From Prochilodus magdalenae (lineage: Eukaryota; Chordata; Actinopteri; Characiformes; Prochilodontidae): a stretch of 64,000 nucleotides of DNA. The position numbers and the translations under genes are program-made. Positions 53,043-64,000 of this stretch are shown in pieces. How positions within the stretch are numbered: the stretch's first letter is position 1; every line of letters starts with the position of its first letter. The stretch spans positions 233,501 to 297,500 of the forward strand of contig JAMWET010003876.1 of assembly GCA_024036415.1 (NCBI GenBank), read 5' to 3'. Below the pieces are notes generated by a model. It worked only from the letters and a program-made list of their open reading frames with translations, ran no database searches and was not told where the DNA came from.

Positions 53043-53856
53043 CACGTTTATATATGTATATGCACATGAGACCAAATTCTCAGATCGTCTTTACAATAAC
53101 AACATGCATACACATATACATAAATATATGTATATATATATGTAACATGCACACAAATGCAAACACACATCAAAATGAGGCAGGAAGAAGGCAGAGACAA
53201 GCATGTAGAGCATCTCAGGAATCTAAATACTGTGCCAGTTATACATACACACACACACACACACACACACATCCATGCGCACACACACACCACAGGCTAA
53301 GGTTTGGGGTTCTGAGAAGAGCCATTTCAGAAATGGAATTGCCACCCGTGTCCCTCATAAACGCACTGAATTCTGGGAAGATATGAGCGAGGAACCCCAG
53401 GGCTGAATGAAGGCGGCGGAGCATCTATGACATCTTATTACTGTTGTATGACCTTTCTTCTGAAAGGCTTTTCATATATTTCTCTGTTAGACACCCCGCC
53501 CCCACGCCAAGCACTATGTTTAGACCAGTTAAAGGTTTTCCCGCTAGTCATAGATGGAAAAGTCCCTTTCTTTATCTGTGCATGTCTTCCTCATGACACC
53601 TCTCTCGCTTTCTCTCTCAAAGAGAAGAGCGTAATTCAGTCTGACCTGTCAATGGAGGAGTTAAGATGCATATCATCTTCCTCACAGCCTTATATACACT
53701 CTTAACTCTTTTCATTTCCCCCCTCTGTCTCTCCTGTCCCCTCCCACTCTCTCTCTCTCTACTTCTCTCCATCATTCCCCCTACTATCCCCCTACTATCT
53801 CTGTTTCCTTCTACCTTCTCTTTATCCCTTTCTCTGTATCACTCTCCCCATCTCCC

Positions 53857-53938
<82 letters not shown>
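53857..53938. repeat. (CTAT)n tetranucleotide microsatellite
   Basis: About 20 uninterrupted CTAT units within a broad pyrimidine-rich region (53.7-54.2 kb). Confidence 0.97.
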
Positions 53939-54156
53939 CTCACTCGCCCATCTATCCCTTTAACCCCCCCTTCATTCTCTCTCTGTCTCTTTCTCCCTAT
54001 GTCGCCTTTATCCCCCTCTGTCTCTTTCTTTTTATGCCCTCCCCCTCCTCTCTCTCTCTCTCTGCACTTCTTGGCAAATCACAGGGCATCAGCTGATATC
54101 TGTAGCGGAAAGGATTTGGTGTTCCACGAAGTCTATTTAAAAGTGCCAATATAGCT

Positions 54157-54157
54157 C

Positions 54158-54233
<76 letters not shown>
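54157..54233. repeat. (CT)n-(CA)n compound microsatellite
   Basis: CT units with one interruption pass into CA units. Confidence 0.95.
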
Positions 54234-55845
54234 TATGTGCTAGAGGGGAAGTAATAATAATACTTTTTGATCTGTGCTTTTTTTCATTTTTTAATGTTCT
54301 ACTTGATCAAGTACAATAATGAATTCTACTTATCACTGATTAAGAAGAGAATTGCATTTCAGAGATGTCTGTCAGAAAACAAAAGACTGCAGCTGTAACA
54401 TGCCTGAGCTCTACAAGCCACAGAGGGTCAAATGCACTGGCCACGTGTGCAGTGTCACCCTTAGTGGGCTTGTGTAAAACTAGCATTAACTGCATTAAAG
54501 AAAAGCACTCTTTCAAAAGTGAAAAATACCAAGCATTTAACATAACATTGCCCAATATGGTCTATTTCCTGAAACAACAGCTGGCTTGTCATGTCTGTAA
54601 TATTTAATCTTTTGTCACTAAGTAATTAGCCAGAAAGCACAACAGCAGTCTGGGTTTAAGATTTCACTGCGTTTACACAGGTGATTCTGTTCAGGGAAGG
54701 ATCGGTCCTTATGATGAGGCTGGTTAGAACAGGGTATGCACTGAACTGCAGCAGTGCTTCATGACTATCCTCAGTCCTCAGAATCCTCAGAACTTCAATA
54801 TAAAGAGTTTGCTGGAATTTTAGCTAGTGGTGTGGAGTGCAAGTGAATGACTATGTAGGGAAAACTGTGAAGACTATTGGAGCTGTACGTTTTCATAAGA
54901 GTTGGTTCATGTAAACCAATTTTTTAAACTGAGGTTTTGCCACTTGCACCAATAACACAATCTCAGAGGAGAATGTTAACTGCCAGTTCTGGTAAGTCAT
55001 TTAACAGACACCCATGTTGGCCTGCAAGAGTAATTGAGGGAGAGGAAGGGCCATCCTGCCCACCCAAAGGGAGCAAAGCTAATTCTGTTCTGTTGGACTT
55101 TCAGTCACAGATGTCTGTGGCAAAATCAGGGGCTGAATTAGTCACCTCCCAGTAGTCACTCTGGAGCCTATTGGGTGGGGTCGATCCTGTATGTGGTTTG
55201 TCATGACATTACTCATTATTAGTAAAGCAATTAAAACGGCTTTGTATAAAAAAATCACTACCTACATTTTGAACCATCACCTTCACAAAAGAATTCTGGT
55301 GAATGATTTTAAGGTCATACTGTGTGATGAAGCAATGCAGGATGAATTAGCATCCCTGCAAGCTTTCTGACATTTCGACAAATGCCTGACAGCATTAGAA
55401 ATCTGGAGCACTGGTCATGCACTCAGCATGGTGCAACAGGCTAAAGTTTTTCTTGCAGTGCCAAGTTTGAGAATCCACCCAAAATATCTTTCGCCGGTCA
55501 TGCAGTGTGCATTCTCAGCAGCGTCATATCGCACATGACACAAGCTACCATCCAAACGCTACCTTAATCTTAGAGTGTGACCGCCCTACAAATTACATTC
55601 CATGCAATGTGAGGAAGGATTAACAGCTTTAACACTTTGTCATTGTCATAGCAGAGCCTTGTACCTTTAAAATGGAAACAAGATTCCGTTTCTATTGGTC
55701 CACTCATCAAGAAACATTTAAATGACTATAAAGAGCATTCTTCTCAAATGGAATAAAATAATTACCCTCAGGTACGATTGTATGTTGCAGTTACAGGCAA
55801 TTATGTAACAAATGGCATGCACCTCATTCTTTGTACTGTACACTT

Positions 55846-56470
55846 ACCATCGAAAGAATAAGTTGCATAAATAGTTGCACCAAGCAGGAATCAACCGACA
55901 GGCATGAAACTGGGCAGGAAAGTTTGACATTGTGGGACATGTGAATGATTCAAGTTTCATGCTCCGCTTGTGACGTGAGCAAGGACCTTATCGCTGTACC
56001 TGACTGATCCAACAGCCATGACTGCTGACACTGAGCTAGCGTTAATGCCCTCCATGAGTTATCCTGTTAGTGCCAGCATAATTGAAAGACGGCTGCAGGA
56101 CTACATGCACACAGACGGTTACAAGGACTACCCTTAATACCATGTCAACATTGCAGAAGACTGTTATGGAGCGATTCAAAATGACAGTGGGTCATCTTCA
56201 GTGAGTCTTGGTCTAGACAACCAACAAATCTGTGTGAGGAGGCAACGTGGTCAGCGCCAAGATAAACGGTTTGTTGTAAAGCGTCACATGTCCAGAAGGC
56301 CTGGTGTCACTACACTTCCACCCCTACCTCTAGATCTGCAGGAACTGTGTGTGAATATTCAAGTTACATGGGATGAATTATCACAGGACACCAGTAGGAA
56401 CCTCTACAACTCCATGTTGAGACATCTGGCATGTTGGGTTAGCAAACATGGCACCCCGAAGCCAAAATGA
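55846..56470 (+). mobile_element. Tc1/mariner-like element copy E (most complete)
   Basis: It runs from ACCATCGAAAGAATAAGTTG, through TTTGACATTGTGGGACATGT, AGTTATCCTGTTAGTGCCAG and CTTAATACCATGTCAACATT, into a 3' section with an 89-codon open frame. It aligns with copy C along nearly its whole length, in the opposite strand orientation. The class is inferred from the coding remnant. Confidence 0.75.
56201..56470 (+). pseudogene. remnant of a Tc1/mariner-like transposase C-terminus
   Basis: The 89-codon frame ends with TWDELSQDTSRNLYNSMLRH and a final GTPKPK. It resembles the last helix of Tc1-type transposases, where W..L.......L..SM..R precedes a GG.T.Y-like end. An earlier segment, RRQRGQRQDKRF, corresponds to a region between catalytic blocks. 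No DDE/D triad is present. The internal join between RRPG and LPPLPLDLQ is shared with copy C, which implies a deleted, non-autonomous parent. Confidence 0.45.
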
Positions 56471-58906
56471 GAGTCACAACATCTGCATGTTGTTTTTTTC
56501 TTAAGGAAAAAAGTCTTTTTGGAAATTTTGTATTATACTTTTTACTTCCACAAGCTGTTTTCAGATGCCATATTTTCCAGTATTTAAAAGAAGTGCTTAC
56601 TGGTCATTTCATAATAGTCTATACCACAACCTAACATACAGCTTCAGCCGTACAGTTTTTTTCAGTATGCAGTCTTCTAATAGCTAGAACAAGCGTGCAG
56701 ATAAAATAATATAACCTTTTGTGCAACACAAATTGTTTTTGTGCAGAAAACTGAATATTTTGAGGTTTTAAAATATTCTATGAAGGAAAATTTTGACTTC
56801 CTTTCATGCCGGCTATCACCGTCACTGTAGCAGCAATCCTACACATGCATAGTTTTCCACTGATCTTTCTGGAAGCTTCATTAAGTTCACTGTGGAATGG
56901 AAAAATGCAACAAAGTTGCTGTCTGGACAGAGGCGCTCAACTGGACATTAAACAAATGTAAATTATGAAGAAAGTTGTTTCCATGGTGATCCTCCTGGTT
57001 TAAAAGTGTGGCACTGTGGTGACACATGCACATCCTTGCATATACTAAGCCCAAGTTTGTTGTGCTAAACCAGGAACTCTGCCTCAGAGCATAATCCTTT
57101 AGGCTTTAAATCTTGCATTCTGGGAAGTAGTCGTCTTCATGCTGGCATGCAACTATTTCTTCTTCCTTCTACAACCCCATGTTTAGAGGAACGGAAAAAG
57201 TAGGCCAAAGTTAAATGTGAAATCTGGCCTGCTATCCCCCCTCCCCAGCCCTCCAACCCTAAAAAAATACAGAAAGGGAAGGAGACAGATAGAGGAGAAG
57301 GGACAAAATCATGTAGCATTACTTCATTAAACATTACCACTTATGTGTAAGCTCATAGCAAAAGCCTGTTACCAGCTGTCATGTTGCCTTAGAATGGAAA
57401 ATGATAATATACCTACATATCAAACACGAGCTCCATAGACTGCTATGCTATGCCTTGACATGCAATAATGCAGCAGCAAACTGTGACTAATAGAGGTGGA
57501 TCTTTAGTTCAGACCGTAAATTTCAAAACCCAGTAGGAAAAGAAACAAAAAACACCTATATAATAATGCTCATTTCTGCCAGTACTGCTGTGGAATTCAG
57601 TAAGTTCTAGAAGTACTGGAACTCGATTTTAGATTAAAAGTAGACATAAAGCTTATTAAAGTCATTCCTCATTTTGGCAGTGGACTGATGCACATTGCTA
57701 CATAAGTAGTTGGCTACATAATGGCTGCATAATCCTGGAAAAGGACAAATTGCCCCATCATAAACAAAACAAAACAGATGATTATCTATCCAAAAAGAGC
57801 ATCTTTAGCATCAATTTCCAGGCCTTCAACTCAGGTTTCGCCACTGTTGGAAAGCGACACTAATTGACATGCTGGTTTGACCTCTTGCATTATCCAACCT
57901 CTAATCTAACACTTAATCTGACCTGCCCAGCTACTAAAGTCCTAACCAATGGGAGAGCTACTTGAAATACTGAAATGACATTATTGCTGCAATACATGAA
58001 GAGTTTAAATACAACAAGTATGATGAGTATATTAAACAAAAAATCATCTCATAATAACAGTCATTCATTTTTACAGGGCAGTGGCTGTGTTTATGTGATT
58101 GTGTGGTTTGCCTATAACTTTGCTTGGACAAGACAAGCAGGTGAAGTGTGTCATTCATGCACCACTACACTACACATCAAAAAGTGTCGACTAATGATTT
58201 CACCCAATTCCACTCTGTAGTTTAGGCAATAGCAGCCAAGTCGTACTTAAATCTCATGGCTTTACACAGTTAAATTCCACCTGGCTCACCACAGTTGCCT
58301 TTGAGATGTCTTCATACAACGTCTACTAAACTTGTTGGTCTGTTGGTCAAAGTTTTTCCTTTTCCGAGGAACAGATAACGTGTGTCACACAATTACAGTT
58401 CCAGAGGGGATTTAACCTGTAGAAGCGTTCAGTACTCCTCTGCTTAAGTAAACATATGCACAAGTGAGCACTTGTGTAGAGTCATTTTGTGTGTGTGCGC
58501 AGGATGAGGTAATGGTTTGTGCAAGCTCTTATCAGATGGAGATGGGGAGCCAGGTGCATTTCCTGCTGGATTCTGAGCCACAGCCTTACAAAAGCCTCTT
58601 TGTCCAGCCTGTTTCCCCATCGCTGTGCTGCTGTACGGTGCTGTGGAATCGGCCCAGTCTCCTGGCCCTCTCTCGGCCTTCCCTTCTCTCTCTGCTCTCA
58701 CTCTCTTTCCTCCCGCCTGGGAGAGACCAATTAGTGACAATACAAGTAGGTTAGGCTGCCCATTCAGAAAGGGCATTGTTGAGCACAATGCCAGGAGGAT
58801 TGTAAGCTAACAATAAGGCCCATAGGCCAGTGCTAGAGTGTCACTGACATTGTTGGGCTAAACCAAGAGACCCATTTAGTTCCTGTGGAGCGAGAGGAGA
58901 GACCTG

Positions 58907-58908
58907 AG

Positions 58909-58937
<29 letters not shown>
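58907..58937. repeat. (CT)n microsatellite
   Basis: About 15 CT units, followed shortly by a GA run, giving a small inverted CT/GA arrangement at 58907-58962. Confidence 0.9.
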
Positions 58938-58940
<3 letters not shown>

Positions 58941-59920
58941 GTGAGTGAAAGAGAGAGAGAAAGGTAGATATTTGAGAATGAAAGGTTTGTGTTTCATGGC
59001 AGAGACTCGTTTTCTTGTCACTTACACAACCTCTTTCTTTTTCTTGCCTTTTTCTATCATAACACTCCATTACAGTTTCCATCAGTGGCTGCTCCAACAC
59101 ACATGCACACACGCCCACGCGCACATGCAGTCAATAGTTCTACGGCCCTAATAATGATGGGAAAGGGATGATGTAATGTTCCCAGTCTGCAGGTCAGGGG
59201 TGAGAGGTTATTTGAGTGCATGCTTAAAGGGCAAACTCTAGTGGAGTTGTCTGGGGTTGTGACCTTTGATCCGAGGGTCAATGCTTTACTTTCTATTGAG
59301 TTTCGATATCATTCCATTTGTAGCATACAAGTCTCCCTTGTCTTTTTTCATATACATGCACGCACATGCACAAAATCACGGGACTCTTTTTTTAGCCCAG
59401 ATTTGCCTCTGTGAAGTCACACATCTTGTTCAGTTCTGTTAGAGGAGGAGATAAGAAGACGACCTGAAAATGGAACCTGTTTGGCAATATACATGCAACC
59501 CAGTAATATTTCATCATCTTGGGACAATTTTAGCACTTTTTCCTTTTAAATCTGAGATATGTCTGCTTTTCGCACATCCACTGAGACTGACGGGATGTTA
59601 TCAGCTATGCATGCTGCAATGATAACAGTAAAGCAGTTCGAGGAGGTGAGATCAAGTTTACTGTCATTACAGTAGTACCGACAGTAGTACCGACAATTCC
59701 GACAATTCTCAAGTGTGTGCCAACATGTTGCTGTTAAAAAAAACTCATTTTGTTATTTTGCTAGCTGCTCTTCAAAACTAATAGGCCAACAAAAGCTATG
59801 ATATGGCATATAAAGAAACATTATGGTGCTGAGCCTGTTTATTTAGTGCAAAGTGTAACCAGACTTTTCACTTTGTGGGTAGAAAAGTGATTAAGTAGCT
59901 TGAAAAATCTTTCTGCACAT

Positions 59921-59950
59921 ATACTATACTATACTATACTATACTATACT
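59921..59950. repeat. (ATACT)6 pentanucleotide repeat
   Basis: Six perfect ATACT units immediately precede a degraded Tc1/mariner-like fragment. Confidence 0.95.
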
Positions 59951-60122
59951 AACAAAAATGTTGCATCCAGATCAGCCCACAGGAATGAAACTTGGTGAGT
60001 AGGTTTGACATGACAGGCCTGTACCTTGACTGGTGAGATTATGAGCACAATGATTCATGTGTCATTTTACACCTTTTGCCACACACGTGCATGTAAAGAT
60101 TGTCCTTAACACCACGTCCAGG
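59951..60122 (+). mobile_element. Tc1/mariner-like element copy F (degraded fragment)
   Basis: GGAATGAAACTTGGTGAGTA, then GGTTTGACATGACAGG and TCCTTAACACCACGTCCAG match the same family as copies A-E, with internal loss. Confidence 0.55.
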
Positions 60123-60249
60123 GAATGGGTACGCAATACTTTAGTATATGGCTTTTGTCTTATACCAACGTTTTGAGGTGCATTTCTGCCATCAAGCTCT
60201 AAATTTGCATGAAATGGTAAATGTCTCAGCATCTGATATGTGTTCCATG

Positions 60250-60345
60250 TTCTATTGTATGTATCTATGGGATTTGCAAATCATTGCATTCAGTTTTTAT
60301 TAACATTTATTTACACAGTGTCCCATTTGGGGTTGTAATTGAGGG
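60250..60345. mobile_element. end fragment of the 51.6 kb element family
   Basis: ATTTGCAAATCATTGCATTC, then TTTACACAGTGTCCCATTTG and GGGGTTGTAATT form the typical terminal portion of the AATTCCAAAAAAGTTGG family. Confidence 0.55.
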
Positions 60346-60654
60346 CACCAGCACTGCAGCATTAGAGCAATTAGAGTGTACTTAAAGTATATCTAATGTA
60401 AATCTTATGCTCATCTTATGTATTAGAATGTTATCAAATAGAGAGCTGTCTACTTTAAAAATCTATCAGTGTGGTCCAGTATCAGAAACACCATAAGCAA
60501 ATGTGTGTCTGTGTGTGTGTGTGTCAGTGGGCAGTGGTCACCCTTAGCGACAGTCCACATTCCCCATGACAGTGCTGCCATCCCTAACGACCCTAAAGCT
60601 ATTTATAAAACAACCACATCGCTTTAGGCCTCTTTCACACAAAAAAGCTCCCTC

Positions 60655-60735
60655 TGTCTCTTTCTATCTCTCTATCAATCTCTCTCTTTCCCTCTCTCTC
60701 CCTCTCTCTCTCTCATCCTCTCTCCTCCACTCTGT
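60655..60735. repeat. CT-rich low-complexity tract
   Basis: Imperfect CTCT units, preceded by a GT run at 60505-60525. Confidence 0.85.
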
Positions 60736-61914
60736 CTCTCTCCCTGTATGCTTCAGCCCATCCTTCTTTCTCTCCATTTCTGTCTGATTAATTAGTTCTT
60801 CCGCCACCCCCCCACCCCTCGTTCCTTGACGACGAGTCATTGGAATCTGGGTCAGAACAAGCATCTGCTCTGGATCAGAGGCCACGGAGACCACAGACTT
60901 TCCGTCCGATTTGCATTCAACACCAACCATGCAATATTTTAACCAGCTGTACTACACCACCCTTCCATTAGCATGCCCAAAACCAACTACTAAACAGCAA
61001 TTAAGTCACATCAATACTTCGGTCATTACTGACCCGTAATTCCAATCATAAAGCAGCTCACCCATAGTCGTCTCTGTTATTGTCAGCTGCAACAAAAGCA
61101 TGTTACATTTGAATGTGAACAATTACTTGCTCGTAGCTCAGGCGCAGGGATTCTAATGAAAATGCAGATTCTATACTTTAATTAAATTATAATCCAAGGT
61201 TAGGATTTTATGATGATTTGAATTGGAATAGCTTTTAGTTTGATGACTGTTGTGCCAAATGTAGACATTTTTGTCATTTTCTGACATTAAAACAAATGAA
61301 AAAAAAAATCTGGACTCAAACCTACCAATACAAAACACCCACCCATTACATTCACCCACCATTGTCAGTCTAAGCTCACGTTCTTAATGTATACAACCAA
61401 TAAGAGTTATTAACTCTGTTTTAGGTAAGCTAGCCTTTTTTTCTCCAGGCAATTTCAGTCTTAACCGCACCATTTAAAGATGTCTGCTTTCATATGAAAC
61501 CTTGATTCTTTGGAAGCGTGACATGACTCACAATATGGGGAATTCGATGATTGCATCAAATTTGCTGGAAATCTTTTCATTCAAAGCTTTTAGCTCAGAG
61601 ATTGAGAAGTGAATGCCAAGAGGTGGGTGGTTCCACCCTCCCATGAGATTATATCATAATCTGTACAATTGCTGCCTCCTTACAAATACCACATTGTGTT
61701 CACATAGCAGTCCATCTTTTACTGTGCTCATTCACAGCACAGAGGGTATGAATTAGACCTTTTCCCTTAGTCTGACATCTTACAACTAAGTCCTGCGATA
61801 AAGCAATGGAGAGCTGCCAGCTTGTTTTTGCATTTTTACCTAATGATTCAAACAGGTCATTATGGCTGCACAGAGCCATGTATCTATGGGTTGGTTTCTC
61901 AGACCCAGATTGGT

Positions 61915-62115
61915 CTGGTCTACACCATTTACCTGACGCTCTTATTTCAGGGAGTCTTGCCCAAGGACTTATCAAAGTATACCCCATATTACAGGTGGTG
62001 GCTCCCTGGCAAATAGTGGTGTTAGGAGCTACACCAACCACAAGCCCAAGGCCACTCATACCACTTCAAGGTGTTTTAAGCACAGCAGTTATTCACCCAG
62101 ACCGGGATTATGTTA
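61915..62115. repeat. rearranged SINE-like repeat, copy 2
   Basis: It shares CTGACGCTCTTAT, GGAGTCTTGCCCAAGGACTT, ATATTACAGGTGG, ATAGTGGTGTTA, CTACACCAACCACAA and TCACCCAGACCGGGATTATG with the copy at 40.8 kb. The blocks are in a different order, so it is rearranged or a different subfamily. Confidence 0.5.
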
Positions 62116-62129
62116 TTCCCCACATTAAT

Positions 62130-62620
62130 TCGAGAAAAAAAATGCATATTTGGCTCCCTGTTCTATGTTTAGTGGTGTTAAATCCGATGATGCTAACGAA
62201 AAAATGCAATAAAACAAGACTATAGGCACACTTCATGACTTGGGAACCACTATCAGGGAAATGTCAAGTTTAAAATCATTTTCTGTAAATTATTCTGGGA
62301 AACACCTCTGTAGAGTTTGTTATTCAGTGGTTGAAATCGTTATTTGAGAAAAAAATGCATATTTTGCATATTTCAGTTCTATGTTTTCTACATGCTGTGG
62401 GTGCAAATAGACCACAAATTATGTACAAACAAAAAAAAGATGCAATAAAGCCAAGACATTCAATCACTAACTCAGGCACTGTTACATTGGTGTCAGTGTA
62501 GGAGGAGTAATTGTGGGAATAGCCACAATGATAAGCACTTTATAGAAACTGCTAATTTAAGTCAAAAGTAACATTTAAATTCATTTTAAATGCAAAAAAC
62601 TGCAATAGCATGACTATAGT
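62130..62620. repeat. diverged tandem-like duplication
   Basis: The phrase GAGAAAAAAATGCATATTT occurs near 62132 and 62348, each followed by GTTCTATGTTT. AATGCAATAAAACAAGACTA (about 62202) and GATGCAATAAAGCCAAGACA (about 62438) also pair, and a third weaker copy of the latter lies near 62590. The period is about 216-234 bp. Confidence 0.5.
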
Positions 62621-64000
62621 AATCACATATCCTATATACCACCACACCATGATTCATGATCCATTCCACTATACAGCTACCTGTTGAGACACAATACCAA
62701 CACAGGTGCAGTAATCACAAACTGAAATCCAACTGCATTAGATTTGAGAAGGAAATTTAGGACATGCACAGATTAAATGAATTTGCTAGGCTATATGGAG
62801 CTACATGTCAGAGTCAGAATGTATCTTGCAGTGACCTTGAAGAGTCTGAATAGAGGAATTCTGAATATTGCTACAAGGAAAGCTTTACCTGTAGTGATGT
62901 TTCCATTGAGTTCTTATGCAAATTGCAAACAATGCAATAAAAAACATATAAAAAGTGTTTTTGATATATAATAGGTATAATTTTTAGAATAATTTTAAAA
63001 CATATAATTTTGTTTACCAGCAGGTCGTTCCCATCAAATTGACTTCTAGTTTCAGGTTTATTTATCATTTGCACAACATGTAAGGACATTTATGCATTGA
63101 AATGCTTGTGGTGAGGTTGATACTCTACAGCAGGACAACACTATATACAGTACATACTAAACACATTAAAACATAGAGATATAAAAGAGTTATATTAAAT
63201 AAATACAAAATACACAAAATATAGTCTAGGTCAAGGATAGTCTGAGAGAGAGCGGAGATATAATATAAATATGTATATTTATTCAAGCACTAATTCTTCA
63301 GTTGATGACATCAATTCCTCAACAAACTGTTGTCATATTAGTTTAGTGACTATTAGTGTGTTATTATTTCAAATCTCCAATTTTATTTATGGTGTATCTT
63401 GACAATTTTATTGTTTTATTATATCTTTAAAAATGTTATGTAAGGACACACATCTCTGCCATATAGAACAGCTTAAGCACTATATGTTTAAAAGGGCATG
63501 TAGATCTTCCTCTGTAAGAAGAGAAACGTGGTAGCATTCCATTAAATCATTCCACTCCTCAGTTTAACTTTTCCTCTGTCATGCTGTTTGTGTTTGCATG
63601 TGTTTCCTGGAAGAAGCATTTGAGGATAACCAGACACAAGGCTTAATTATGTGTTAATTTATGTGTAAAAACTATTTCACCATAGGTTTAGCAAGTTTCG
63701 GGTATTGCTATTACATTCATTACATTCTTAAAATGTTACAGCCACACTTAAAGCTATGAAACAAAGTTTCCAGGAAAAAAAATCTCCAGGAACTATGACT
63801 AGAGTGGTCTAGGATGCTGTGTCAAAAAAGCACTGCTGCGCAGCATATTACAGTAACACAAATGACCATAAAAGCTTACTAAAATGTAGCTAGCCAGCTT
63901 CTTGTTTAAAAAATGTTACCTTTTAGATTAGCTGGCTTTGTGAATAGCATAGCACAATGAAACATCAAACAAACATAAATACAGTTTGTGAATAGACAAA

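Noticed and set aside
53666..54154. 162-codon plus-strand frame rich in Leu, Ser, Pro and Ile-Tyr repeats
   Set aside because: It is a translation of CT-rich and CTAT repeats.

Overview
This is a vertebrate nuclear-genome window, almost certainly from a ray-finned fish. It is AT-rich, intron-rich and dense in CA/GA/TA microsatellites and degraded cut-and-paste transposons of types common in teleosts. It carries one convincing gene. That gene is igfbp3 (insulin-like growth factor binding protein 3), which lies on the minus strand. It can be reconstructed from four coding exons with consensus splice sites at 22753-22375, 16390-16107, 15065-14946 and 3893-3768. They encode a 302-residue secreted protein with an IGFBP N-domain, a variable linker and a thyroglobulin type-1 C-domain. 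The species cannot be named from sequence alone. An ostariophysan teleost is a reasonable guess, but it is only inference. Layout, left to right: 1-3767 is the region 3' of the igfbp3 stop codon; it contains the 3' UTR of undetermined length and, near 0.83-1.08 kb, a decayed Tc1-type transposase fragment. Positions 3894-14945 are a long (about 11 kb) third intron with microsatellites and two copies of a Tc1/mariner-like element. Positions 15066-16106 are intron 2 and 16391-22374 are intron 1, which holds a short inverted-repeat element. Positions 22370-23110 form a GC/CpG-rich promoter and first exon, with a TATA box at 23082-23088. From about 23.1 kb to the right end (about 41 kb) I find no host protein-coding gene. 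That upstream flank holds interspersed repeats (Tc1-like, MITEs, LINE 3' ends, SINE-like copies), long simple repeats (CA at 29.3 kb, TA at 42.7 kb, GA at 48.4 and 52.7-53.0 kb, CTAT at 53.9 kb) and several complex non-repetitive stretches that could be regulatory. A gene-poor region 5' of IGFBP3 agrees with the known tetrapod arrangement, where a large desert separates IGFBP3 from TNS3. I found no evidence for a novel multi-gene system. The most informative observations are: details of the igfbp3 protein (an odd linker cysteine and an altered basic patch); a transposon family present in at least five recognisable copies that share an internal deletion junction; a 40-bp LINE tail nested in an older repeat with a clean 5-bp target duplication; and a duplicated flank around an LTR-like block at 35.6-36.5 kb.
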